From Herbaspirillum rubrisubalbicans (GTDB lineage Bacteria; Pseudomonadota; Gammaproteobacteria; Burkholderiales; Burkholderiaceae_D): DNA of 64,000 bases. Shown here one piece after another: positions 16,472 to 24,918 of the stretch; position 1 is the stretch's first letter; every line of letters begins with the position of its first letter. The notes beneath the pieces were generated by a model. It searched no databases, was not told the DNA's origin, and saw only the letters and a program-made list of their open reading frames with translations. Position numbers and translations under genes: made by a program. Location of the stretch: positions 2,356,001-2,420,000 of the forward strand of contig NZ_CP024996.1 of NCBI RefSeq assembly GCF_003719195.1, given 5' to 3'.

Positions 16472-16900
16472 TCAGCCGATCACATCGGCCAGCTTGTCCA
16501 GCAGGCTGCAGTCCTGCTGCCAACTGCGGCGCTCGGCAGAGCTGCTGGCTTCGCTTTGCAGTTCGGCGTCGCTCTTGTCGACTTGCGCCAGCAGGATGCG
16601 TTCGGCCAGGCGGGTATCGGGTTCCATGGGGCCGAAGAAGGCGACGGTGGCGCCGCGTTCGATGAGCAGGGTGGGGAAATTGTCGATGTCGAGATCACCG
16701 ACCAGGTCGGCCTGGTCTTCGATATCGATCCAGGCGAAATGATGTTGCGGGTAGCGCGCCGCCCAGGCCTGGAAGGCGGCTTCATATTCGCGGCAGCTGC
16801 CGCACCAGTTCGCGCACAGGCAAGCCACGACCCAGGTGTCGTTGCGTAGCGCCTCGGCGAGTTGGCGGCGGTTGGTCTGGTCTAGTTTCTGGTAGGACAT
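16472..16900 (-). CDS. Thioredoxin-fold protein with WCGSC active site
   Basis: 142 aa. Thioredoxin fold with redox motif C33-G-S-C36 after a Trp, and the cis-proline loop NFPTLLI (Pro76). Two further cysteines (27, 29) precede the motif. The C-terminal ~35 residues are hydrophilic. No signal peptide, so cytoplasmic, unlike TlpA/DsbE proteins. Convergent with the LysR gene (20 bp apart) and divergent from tsaB. Substrate unknown. Confidence 0.85.
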   Translation of the reverse strand: MSYQKLDQTNRRQLAEALRNDTWVVACLCANWCGSCREYEAAFQAWAARYPQHHFAWIDIEDQADLVGDLDIDNFPTLLIERGATVAFFGPMEPDTRLAERILLAQVDKSDAELQSEASSSAERRSWQQDCSLLDKLADVIG

Positions 16901-17011
16901 GGCGCGCTTATTTTACTCGCATCACGCGTCCTGGTTTTGCGCTGCCGCACAAAGACTCATGATTGCTGTCAACGAACCGAACAATTGTGCCTGGCACGGT
17001 AAAATAGCGGG

Positions 17012-17731
17012 ATGTCCACGATTCTTGCTATTGAAACCTCCACCGAGCTGGCCTCGGCGGCCTTGCTCTACCGGGGCGAACTGATTGCGTGCCAGTCTGC
17101 GGGTGCGCAGACTCACTCCGATGCGATTCTTCCCATGATCCAGCACTTGCTGGCCGATGCCGGCCTGGCGCTGTCGCAATGCGACGCCCTGGCCTTTGGC
17201 GTGGGCCCCGGCTCCTTTACCGGCGTGCGCACCGCCTGCGGCGTGGTACAGGGGCTGGCCTTCGGCTGCGACCGGCCGGTGGTGCCGGTGGTGACGCTGG
17301 AAGCTGCTGCCCAGGCCTGTCATGCCGAGGATGCAAATGCGGTTGAGGTACTGGCCATCCTCGATGCACGTATGGGGGAAGTCTATTGGGCGCGTTATCG
17401 CTCCCGCCTCGACGGTGGCTGGGAGGTGCTGGCCGAACCGGCCTTGTCGCCGGCCGCCCAGGTGACCATCGACGGCCGGCCCTATGCCTGTGGCAATGGC
17501 CTGGCGGTCTATGGGGAGCATTTCACTGAGTCTTTCTGTGGCAGCCGGTTTGCCGCCGTCTACCCCCAGGCCATGCCCCATGCGCGCCATGTGGCCACGC
17601 TGGGCCAGATGCATTTTGCGCGCGGCCTGGCCTTGCCGGCAGAAGAGGCGCAGCCGCTCTACCTGCGCAACAAGGTGGCCCTGACCACGGCCGAGCGCGA
17701 AGAGCGCGATGCTGCCAAGGGCACCGCATGA
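17012..17731 (+). CDS. tsaB: tRNA threonylcarbamoyladenosine biosynthesis protein TsaB
   Basis: 239 aa. Non-catalytic partner of TsaD in making t6A37 of ANN-decoding tRNAs. ASKHA fold: ILAIETSTELASAAL at the N-terminus and the conserved GVGPGSFTGVRTA block (~residues 63-75). Lacks the TsaD metal-binding histidines. Its last 4 bases overlap rimI (ATGA), and the two form the head of a four-gene operon. A TAAAAT hexamer lies 6 bases before the ATG; if it is a -10 box the transcript would be leaderless, but no fitting -35 is seen. Confidence 0.95.
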   Translation: MSTILAIETSTELASAALLYRGELIACQSAGAQTHSDAILPMIQHLLADAGLALSQCDALAFGVGPGSFTGVRTACGVVQGLAFGCDRPVVPVVTLEAAAQACHAEDANAVEVLAILDARMGEVYWARYRSRLDGGWEVLAEPALSPAAQVTIDGRPYACGNGLAVYGEHFTESFCGSRFAAVYPQAMPHARHVATLGQMHFARGLALPAEEAQPLYLRNKVALTTAEREERDAAKGTA

Positions 17732-18222
17732 GTGCAGTGGAGTTGCCGCCGACGGTATCGCATCCTCGCTATGGCATCTTGCAGTTCGGGGTCATGAGCG
17801 CAGCTGACCTGGATGCGGTGGTGCAGATCGAGGATGCGGTCTATTCACATCCCTGGACCCGGGGCAATTTCCAGGATTCGCTCTACAGCGGCTACCAGGC
17901 GCAGACCCTGCGCGACGCCCGGGGTCAGTTGCTGGGTTATTTCCTGGTGATGCTGGCCGTCGATGAAGCGCACCTGCTCAATATCAGCGTGGCGGCGGCC
18001 CATCAGCACCAGGGGCTGGGACGCCTGCTGCTGGACCGGGCCACGGCAGTGGCGCGCCAGCACCAGATGCGCATGATGCTGTTGGAAGTACGCGAATCGA
18101 ACTTACATGCTGCCAAGGTCTATCGCCACTATGGCTTTACCGAAATCGGCCGGCGCAAGAATTACTATCCCGCCGCCAACCAGACCCGTGAAGGGGCTAT
18201 CGTCATGAGCCTGCCCTTATGA
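17728..18222 (+). CDS. rimI: Ribosomal protein S18 alanine N-acetyltransferase
   Basis: 164 aa, GNAT fold. The acetyl-CoA loop HQHQGLGRLLLDRA (Q/R-x-x-G-x-G/A) is clear; the RimI C-terminal block VYRHYGFTEIGRRKNYY precedes the end. Acetylates the N-terminal Ala of ribosomal protein S18. Starts within tsaB and overlaps the glycosylase gene by 4 bases; tsaB-rimI pairing is widespread. Confidence 0.93.
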   Translation: MSAVELPPTVSHPRYGILQFGVMSAADLDAVVQIEDAVYSHPWTRGNFQDSLYSGYQAQTLRDARGQLLGYFLVMLAVDEAHLLNISVAAAHQHQGLGRLLLDRATAVARQHQMRMMLLEVRESNLHAAKVYRHYGFTEIGRRKNYYPAANQTREGAIVMSLPL

Positions 18223-19223
18223 GTGAAGAATTGAAACAGGACCCCGGCTTCGGCTCCTCGCTGGCCCTGCTGGATGCACTGGGCATCGGCCCGGTATGGG
18301 TGCGGCGCGAACTGGCCGTGGAAGAAGCCCAGGCGCTGGCACCACAGGCGTCGCCGCCAGCCGCGCCAGCGCCTGACGTTGAAGTAGTGCAGGCCAAGGT
18401 CGTTGATCCGGTTGCTCTTGCCGAGGATGTGCCGGTTAAGCCTGCGGTGAACGCCCAGCCTGCCGCCAAGCCATCTGCTGTACCCGCACGTCCTCGCGCC
18501 CCGATCGACGAAGCGCACGCAGGTGGTCCTCCTTCGTGGCTGGATGAAATGGACTTCGCCGCGTCGATGGAGCCCATGCTCATTCCCGATGGCGAGGATG
18601 ACGAAGACGCGCCGGCCATCGATCCGCTGATCGCCAGGATCAAGACCATGGACTGGCCGCAGTTGAAGCAGCAGGTCGCCGACTGCCGTCGTTGCGGCCT
18701 GTGTCAGGGGCGCAAGAATACCGTGTTTGGCGTAGGCGATGAAAAGGCCAAATGGCTCTTCATTGGCGAAGGCCCGGGCCGCAACGAGGATCAGCAGGGC
18801 GAGCCCTTCGTCGGCCCGGCCGGCAAGCTGCTGGACAACATGCTGCTGTCCATGGGCGTCAAGCGTGGCGAGAACGCCTACATCGCCAACATCGTCAAAT
18901 GCCGCCCCACCGACGACAATGGTCGCGACCGTCCTCCTTCGCCGCAGGAAGTGGCGTCCTGCCTGCCTTACCTGCAGCGCCAGATCGAGCTGATCCAGCC
19001 GACCGTGCTGGTGGCACTGGGCAAGACGGCCGCCATTTCCCTGCTGGGGATGGATCCGACCACGCCGGTCTCGCGCCTGCGCGGCACCGTGCATCGCTAC
19101 CAGGAATTGCCGCTGGTGGTGACCTACCATCCGGCCTACCTGCTGCGCACACTCAATGACAAGAGCAAGGCCTGGGCCGACCTGTGCCTGGCCATGAGCA
19201 CCTACCAGGCGCAGGCGCGCTAA
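18219..19223 (+). CDS. Type 4 uracil-DNA glycosylase (Fe-S)
   Basis: 334 aa. C-terminal ~190 residues are a family-4 UDG: Fe-S cysteines in CRRCGLCQGR (156-165), KCRPTDDN and ASCLPYL; active-site block GEGPGRNEDQQGEPFVG; VALGKTAA; and HPAYLLR with the catalytic-pocket His. Removes uracil from DNA ahead of base-excision repair. The N-terminal ~145 residues are a conserved-looking start (LLDALGIGPVWVRREL) and then a disordered Ala/Pro/Val linker, about twice the length of minimal thermophilic UDGs. Overlaps rimI; followed closely by the DUF1853 gene. Confidence 0.9.
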   Translation: MSEELKQDPGFGSSLALLDALGIGPVWVRRELAVEEAQALAPQASPPAAPAPDVEVVQAKVVDPVALAEDVPVKPAVNAQPAAKPSAVPARPRAPIDEAHAGGPPSWLDEMDFAASMEPMLIPDGEDDEDAPAIDPLIARIKTMDWPQLKQQVADCRRCGLCQGRKNTVFGVGDEKAKWLFIGEGPGRNEDQQGEPFVGPAGKLLDNMLLSMGVKRGENAYIANIVKCRPTDDNGRDRPPSPQEVASCLPYLQRQIELIQPTVLVALGKTAAISLLGMDPTTPVSRLRGTVHRYQELPLVVTYHPAYLLRTLNDKSKAWADLCLAMSTYQAQAR

Positions 19224-19234
19224 GGCCATAGGCG

Positions 19235-20263
19235 ATGCTGGGTCCGGGCTTTCATGCGCATCAGATGCGCTTTCACCAGCGCTGGCCCGAACTGCGCGAC
19301 CCGCATGTGCGCGCCCTGGCCTGGCTGCTGTATGCGCCGGACCTGCTGGCGCCGGAGGCGGCCTGCTGGGAAGGCCGCATCGCCAGCCTGGGGGTGCTCT
19401 CGCCGGAAGTCGCAGGCTGGCTGCATGACCTGCAATACGATCCTGCGCTGAACGCGGCGCTGCACGCCCACATGGCGCAGCAGCCCTCGGCTCGGCTGGG
19501 GCGGTATGCCGAAAAACTGCTCGGCTTCTACCTGCGCCAGCAAGATTGCCTGGTGGCCGCCAACCTGCAGGTGCACAACCAAGGCCCTAAACGCGAGACG
19601 CTGGGCGAATTCGATTTTTTGGTGCGCTCGCCCGAGGCCGAGAGTGATGGTGGCGTGGTGCATTGGGAATTTGCCACCAAGTTCTATCTCCTGCAGGGGC
19701 GCGACAGTGCTGCTCGGCAGGCCGCAGACGCCTTCGTCGGTCCTAACCTGGCTGATTCGCTGGGGCGCAAGATGCGCAAGATCATGCAGCATCAGTTGAT
19801 GCTCTCCTCCCATCCGGCCGCGCAGGCGGTCTTGCCGGCACCGGTGGTGGCGGCGCGAGCGCTGGTCAAGGGCTGGTTGTTTTATCGCCAGGGGGAGGCC
19901 CTGGTCTTGCCCCCGGCGATGGGCATCGCCGCAGATCATTGCCGCGGCTTCTGGTGCGATGCGTCGGGTTTGCAGGCGCTGGACGACGGCAGCGATGACA
20001 AGATGCGTTATGCCTTGTTGCCGCGCCTGTCCTGGCTCGCACCGGCCAGGCTGCCGCCAGAGCAGGGGATGTCGCTGACGCAGTTGCTGTTGCGGCTCGA
20101 AGAGATGTTCCGCGCTGACGATAATCCGGTGATGGTGGCGCAATGCCGCCTGGAGCAAGGGGCGCAGCCGGAGTTGCTGGAAACGGCACGCGCTTTCATC
20201 GTGCCGCCGCAGTGGGAAGCGCGTGCCGCCGATACCGTGCGGCACGCCATCTTGCAGGTCTGA
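19235..20263 (+). CDS. DUF1853 family protein
   Basis: 342 aa, starting 11 bases after the UDG stop, so likely the last gene of the tsaB operon. DUF1853 features: FHQRWPELRDPHVRALAWLL near the start, LGEFDFLVRSP and HWEFATKFYL (a nuclease-like E-F-D ... W-E-x-x-x-K arrangement), and WxD motif FWCDASG. The E...D...ExK spacing resembles PD-(D/E)xK nucleases; I infer a possible nuclease-type core but no activity is established. Cytoplasmic. Confidence 0.82.
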   Translation: MLGPGFHAHQMRFHQRWPELRDPHVRALAWLLYAPDLLAPEAACWEGRIASLGVLSPEVAGWLHDLQYDPALNAALHAHMAQQPSARLGRYAEKLLGFYLRQQDCLVAANLQVHNQGPKRETLGEFDFLVRSPEAESDGGVVHWEFATKFYLLQGRDSAARQAADAFVGPNLADSLGRKMRKIMQHQLMLSSHPAAQAVLPAPVVAARALVKGWLFYRQGEALVLPPAMGIAADHCRGFWCDASGLQALDDGSDDKMRYALLPRLSWLAPARLPPEQGMSLTQLLLRLEEMFRADDNPVMVAQCRLEQGAQPELLETARAFIVPPQWEARAADTVRHAILQV

Positions 20264-20288
20264 ACAGGCCCAGGCCTTTGCTGGCGTG

Positions 20289-21560
20289 TCAGTGGTGCGG
20301 GTGTTTGTCTTCGCCGATCAGCGCCAGAGAGTCGTGCTCGCGCTGGTTGGCGGCATGGCGGCGCATGATGAGATACATGATGCCGGCCACGAAGGAGCCG
20401 AAGATGATGATGACGGTATTCACATCCAGGTTCATGCGCACCATGAAGGCATACAGCACCAGCATGGTCAGTACCGAGAGGTTCTCGTTGAAGTTCTGCA
20501 CGGCAATCGAGTGGCCCGCGCTCATGAGCACGTGACCGCGGTGTTGCAGCAGGGCGTTCATTGGTACCACGAAGTAACCCGACAGTGCACCCACGATCAC
20601 CAGCAGCGGGTAGGCCACCCACACCGAGGTGGTGGTGGTCATCAGCATCACCACGATGCCCATGATGATGCCCAGAGGCATGACGGTCAGTGACTTTTTC
20701 AGTGGCACGAAACGGGCCGCGGCTACCGCACCCAGCGCCACCCCCACGGCGACAATACCCTGCAGGATGGCAGCCTTGTCCAGCGGCATGTGCAGCGACT
20801 TTTCGGCCCATTTCAACACGATGAACTGCAGCGTCGCTCCGGCGCCCCAGAAGAGCGTAGTCACGGCCAGCGAGATCTGGCCCAGCTTGTCCTTCCACAG
20901 GGTGGTGAAGCAATTGGCAAAATCGACGATGAGGCGCACGGGATTGCGTTCCTGGTGCTCGTAGCGGGCACCGGTATCAGGAATGTAGAAATTGAACAGT
21001 GCGGCGATGATGTAGATGCAGGAGATGATGCACAGGGCGGCTTCGGTAGGGGTGTCGATGGGCAGGTCGATCATGGGGAAATCGAAGCTGAGGATCACCG
21101 CCGAAATCTTGGGGTTCACCAGCGCCCCTCCGAGCACCGTACCCATGATGATGGAGCCCACCGTGAGCCCTTCGATCCAGCCATTGGCTGCGACCAGTTT
21201 TTCCGGTGGCAGCAGTTCGGTGAGGATGCCGTACTTGGCCGGTGAGTAGGCTGCCGCGCCAAAGCCCACCACGGCATAGGCCAGCAGCGGATGCACGGTA
21301 AAGAACATGAGGGAACAGCCGGCGATCTTGATCATGTTGGTAACCAACATGACCTTGCCTTTGGGGAAGGCGTCGGCGAAGGCGCCCACGAAGGCGGCCA
21401 GCAGCACATAGGAAAGCACGAAGAACAACTTCAGCAGCGGGGTCATCCACGCTGGCGAGTGCATTTCGGCAAGTAGGGCGATGGCGGCGATCAGCAGCGC
21501 GTTATCGGCGAGCGACGAAAAGAACTGCGCCGCCATGATGGTATAGAAACCGCGATTCAT
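20289..21560 (-). CDS. lplT: Lysophospholipid transporter LplT
   Basis: 423 aa, major facilitator protein with 12 hydrophobic helices. Start MNRGFYTIMAAQFFSSLADN is the LplT signature. Flips lysophospholipids (for example 2-acyl-glycerophosphoethanolamine) across the inner membrane for re-acylation. Enterobacteria encode the acyltransferase/ACS Aas next to it; no such gene is adjacent here. Divergent from alr with 241 bp between; convergent with DUF1853. Confidence 0.92.
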   Translation of the reverse strand: MNRGFYTIMAAQFFSSLADNALLIAAIALLAEMHSPAWMTPLLKLFFVLSYVLLAAFVGAFADAFPKGKVMLVTNMIKIAGCSLMFFTVHPLLAYAVVGFGAAAYSPAKYGILTELLPPEKLVAANGWIEGLTVGSIIMGTVLGGALVNPKISAVILSFDFPMIDLPIDTPTEAALCIISCIYIIAALFNFYIPDTGARYEHQERNPVRLIVDFANCFTTLWKDKLGQISLAVTTLFWGAGATLQFIVLKWAEKSLHMPLDKAAILQGIVAVGVALGAVAAARFVPLKKSLTVMPLGIIMGIVVMLMTTTTSVWVAYPLLVIVGALSGYFVVPMNALLQHRGHVLMSAGHSIAVQNFNENLSVLTMLVLYAFMVRMNLDVNTVIIIFGSFVAGIMYLIMRRHAANQREHDSLALIGEDKHPHH

Positions 21561-21801
21561 CCCTGTCCAAGATGTATAACAAATGATGTCCGGGTAGCTT
21601 TATACCATGAAACCATGTGCACTCCGTCATAAGTCAAACCAGAAAGATGTTCGTCCGGTAAAATGTCCGCTTGTTCCTCGCTGGGCAAAAACGCCCGGGC
21701 CAAGCGCTTCAGGCAGGCCCACGGCGGCATTGCCAGCTGGTTAGCCATCTTCTCTTCTGTCAGTCGTCTGCCTCCTTACCTGCCATCCCCCACTGGATAT
21801 C

Positions 21802-22881
21802 ATGCCAAGACCGATCCTCGCTTCCATCAGCATTTCCGCGCTTCAACATAATCTCGCCGTGGCCCGTGCCCACGCCCCCCAGGCTCGTGTCTGGGGCGTG
21901 CTCAAGGCCAATGGCTACGGTCACGGGCTGGAACGCGCCATGCGCGGCTTCGCTGCCGCCGATGGTCTGGCGCTGGTGGAGCCGGACTATGCAGTGCGCC
22001 TGCGCGAACTGGGCTGGACCAAGCCCATCCTGCTGCTGGAAGGATTCTTCGATGCCGACGATCTGCCGGTGCTGGCCCAGCATGACATCCAGTTCGCTGT
22101 GCATTGCGACCAACAGATCGCGCTGCTGGAACAATTCGTCACCGATAGCGCCCTGCATGTGCACTTGAAGATGAACAGCGGCATGAACCGCCTGGGCTTC
22201 AAGCCCGAGGCTTTCCGCGCTGCCTACGAGCGCGTGCAGAAGATTGCCAGCGTGCGCAGCATCACCATGATGACCCACTTCGCCAATGCCGACGATGCCG
22301 GCAACCCGGCGCTGCCGCTGGCCGAGCAGGTGCGCCGCTTCCAGGCCGGCACCGAAGGCCTGGCCGGTCCGCGCAGCCTCTGCAATTCCGCCGCCGACCT
22401 GATGCATGGGGAACTGGCCAACGACTGGATCCGTCCGGGCATCATGCTCTATGGCGGCACCCCCGGTGGCGGCAGCGCGGCCGACTTCGGCCTGCGCGCA
22501 GCCATGATCCTGGAAAGCAAGATCATCGGCGTGCAGGAAGTCCCGGCCGGTGAAGCTATCGGTTATGGCAGCCGCTTCGTGGCCGACAAGCCCATGCGGG
22601 TCGGCGTGGTGGCCTGCGGCTATGCCGACGGTTATCCGCGTCATGCGCCCAGCGGCACACCGGTGCTGGTCGATGGCGTCAAGACCGCCACCGTGGGCCG
22701 GGTGTCGATGGACATGCTGTGCGTGGACTTGAGCGACGTGCCGGGTGCGACCGTGGGCAGCCACGTCGAGTTGTGGGGCAATCGGTTGCCCATCGATGAG
22801 GTCGCCTTTGCCGCGGGTACCATCGGATATGAACTGATGTGCGCATTGGCCCCGCGGGTGGCGGTGCGTGAAGTGGAGTAA
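21802..22881 (+). CDS. alr: Alanine racemase
   Basis: 359 aa, PLP-dependent. PLP lysine Lys35 in VLKANGYGHG; second catalytic Tyr (~255) in AIGYGSRF; substrate-binding region MNSGMNRLGF and RPGIMLYG. Makes D-alanine for peptidoglycan. Normal length. A short gap of 75 bases separates it from radA, so they probably share a transcript. Confidence 0.96.
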   Translation: MPRPILASISISALQHNLAVARAHAPQARVWGVLKANGYGHGLERAMRGFAAADGLALVEPDYAVRLRELGWTKPILLLEGFFDADDLPVLAQHDIQFAVHCDQQIALLEQFVTDSALHVHLKMNSGMNRLGFKPEAFRAAYERVQKIASVRSITMMTHFANADDAGNPALPLAEQVRRFQAGTEGLAGPRSLCNSAADLMHGELANDWIRPGIMLYGGTPGGGSAADFGLRAAMILESKIIGVQEVPAGEAIGYGSRFVADKPMRVGVVACGYADGYPRHAPSGTPVLVDGVKTATVGRVSMDMLCVDLSDVPGATVGSHVELWGNRLPIDEVAFAAGTIGYELMCALAPRVAVREVE

Positions 22882-22956
22882 TTGAAATAGATGAACTTTC
22901 TGGCAGATTTGCCAGGAAGTGACAGCAAACAGGAAAGCAAGGGCAGCAAGGCGACG

Positions 22957-24342
22957 ATGGCCAAGGTCAAGACCAATTACACCTGCACCGAGTGCGGCGG
23001 GATCAGCAACAAATGGGCCGGCCAGTGTCCGGCCTGCGGGCAGTGGAACACCCTGGTCGAGACCCTGGTGGAAGCCAGCGGCGGCAACCGTTATTCCTCG
23101 GGCCCGCAAAGCCTGGCGCAGACGGCTCCGGTGCTGAGCCTGGCCGATATCGAGGCCATCGACGTGCCGCGCTTTGGCACCGGCATCGAGGAATTCGACC
23201 GCGTGCTAGGCGGCGGCCTGGTACCGGGTGGCGTGGCCCTGATCGGCGGTGACCCCGGCATCGGCAAATCGACCCTTCTGCTGCAGGCGCTGGCCAATAT
23301 CTCCAAGCTCAAGAAAGTCCTCTATGTGAGCGGCGAAGAGTCCGGCTCTCAGATCGCCCTGCGCGCCAAGCGGCTGGCGGTGGATGCGCGCGAGCTGCAA
23401 TTGCAGGCCGAGATCCAGCTGGAAAAGATCCTGGCTACTCTGGCCGAGCACAAGCCCGAAGTGGCGGTGATCGACTCCATCCAGACCCTGTATTCGGATG
23501 CGTTGACCTCGGCTCCCGGCTCGGTGGCGCAGGTGCGCGAATGCGCGGCGCAATTGACGCGGGTCGCCAAGACTTCCGGCATCACCATCATCATGGTCGG
23601 CCATGTGACCAAGGAAGGCGCGCTGGCCGGCCCGCGCGTGCTGGAGCACATCGTCGATACGGTGCTTTACTTCGAGGGCGATACCCATTCCAGCTTCCGC
23701 TTGGTGCGCGCCTTCAAGAACCGCTTTGGCGCGGTCAACGAACTGGGCGTGTTCGCCATGACCGAGAAGGGCTTGAAGGGGGTCTCCAATCCTTCGGCCC
23801 TGTTCCTGTCGCAGCATGAGAATCAGGTGCCAGGCTCCTGCGTCATGGTGACCCAGGAGGGCACGCGTCCGCTGCTGGTGGAAATCCAGGCGCTGGTGGA
23901 CAGCTCGCACGTGCCCAATGCGCGCCGGCTATCGGTGGGGCTGGAGCAGAACCGGCTGGCGATGCTCCTGGCCGTGCTGCATCGACATGCCGGCGTGGCG
24001 GCTTTCGATCAGGATGTGTTCATCAATGCAGTCGGTGGCGTGAAGATTACCGAGCCGGCCGCCGACTTGGCGGTGCTGCTGGCCATCAATTCTTCGATGC
24101 GCAACAAGCCTTTGCCGCGCGGGCTGGTGGTGTTCGGGGAAGTTGGCCTGGCCGGCGAGATCCGTCCCGCCCCGCGTGGTCAGGAGCGCTTGCGCGAGGC
24201 AGCCAAGCTGGGCTTTTCCATCGCCGTGATCCCCAAGGCCAATGCGCCCAAGCAGCCCATCGAGGGCTTGAAGGTGATTGCCGTGGAGCGCATTGACGAC
24301 GCCTTGCAGAAGGCGCGCGAGATCGACGATTACGCCGCCTGA
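22957..24342 (+). CDS. radA: DNA repair protein RadA
   Basis: 461 aa from ATG 22957 (canonical start MAKVKTNYTCTECGG; the frame is open to 22891 but that adds nothing conserved). Four-Cys zinc finger (C10, C13, C24, C27), RecA-like ATPase with Walker A GGDPGIGKST (~96-105), the RadA-specific KNRFG motif and a C-terminal Lon-protease-like domain. DnaB-like helicase that processes recombination intermediates. Downstream of alr. Confidence 0.95.
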   Translation: MAKVKTNYTCTECGGISNKWAGQCPACGQWNTLVETLVEASGGNRYSSGPQSLAQTAPVLSLADIEAIDVPRFGTGIEEFDRVLGGGLVPGGVALIGGDPGIGKSTLLLQALANISKLKKVLYVSGEESGSQIALRAKRLAVDARELQLQAEIQLEKILATLAEHKPEVAVIDSIQTLYSDALTSAPGSVAQVRECAAQLTRVAKTSGITIIMVGHVTKEGALAGPRVLEHIVDTVLYFEGDTHSSFRLVRAFKNRFGAVNELGVFAMTEKGLKGVSNPSALFLSQHENQVPGSCVMVTQEGTRPLLVEIQALVDSSHVPNARRLSVGLEQNRLAMLLAVLHRHAGVAAFDQDVFINAVGGVKITEPAADLAVLLAINSSMRNKPLPRGLVVFGEVGLAGEIRPAPRGQERLREAAKLGFSIAVIPKANAPKQPIEGLKVIAVERIDDALQKAREIDDYAA

Positions 24343-24348
24343 AGAGCT

Positions 24349-24918
24349 TCAGCCGGGCGTGGCGAAGGTGACGATGACTTGGTTGACTTCGCCCTTGATG
24401 GGCGCCTCGCCGGTGCGCGCGGTGCCGCGCAGGCTGTAATGCAGCTGGAAGGGGCGGGTGGCGTCGCGGCCATTGAAGAAGTCGGTGCTGCCGGCGTTGG
24501 CGTCGCTCACATCCCAGCATAATCCCGCATCCTGCCAGCACAGCCGCGCCTCGAAACCGGCTGGCTTGCTGGCCAGCGTATAGCGCCAACTGACCTTGCT
24601 GATGGTGGCGCCCGGCGGCACCTGTCCCACTACCTTGAACTGCGTGACATAGTCGGCATTGCGGGCGCGGATGTCCGGCCCCGGTTCGTCGGAGGCATAG
24701 GCACCGGCCGGGCCATTCCCATGCACCTGCGGCACCAGCGGGGAAGGGCCGGAGGGAACGACCGGGGAGACGATCACGATGGGGCGCTGAGCGCCGTTAC
24801 CCCCCACGGGCGGGATGCTCAGGTTGCGGTCGGCATAGGTCTGCGCCAGGGCCAGACCGGGCAGGAGGGCGCAGGCCAGCACGGGCCAGACTCTCCATTG
24901 GCTGGTGCGCTCAGGCAT
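24349..24918 (-). CDS. Secreted protein with FlhE-like domain
   Basis: 189 aa. Signal peptide ~1-25 (WPVLACALLPGLALA-QT), then a Pro/Gly-rich linker and a C-terminal domain resembling FlhE: KVSWRY, LCWQDAGLCWD with paired Cys, and NQVIVTF at the end. FlhE of enterobacteria is periplasmic and linked to the flagellar export gate; no flagellar genes are near here. ATG 24918 lies inside the end of envZ (8-nt overlap), so this is the third gene of the ompR-envZ operon. FlhE assignment is by motif memory and is tentative. Confidence 0.6.
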   Translation of the reverse strand: MPERTSQWRVWPVLACALLPGLALAQTYADRNLSIPPVGGNGAQRPIVIVSPVVPSGPSPLVPQVHGNGPAGAYASDEPGPDIRARNADYVTQFKVVGQVPPGATISKVSWRYTLASKPAGFEARLCWQDAGLCWDVSDANAGSTDFFNGRDATRPFQLHYSLRGTARTGEAPIKGEVNQVIVTFATPG

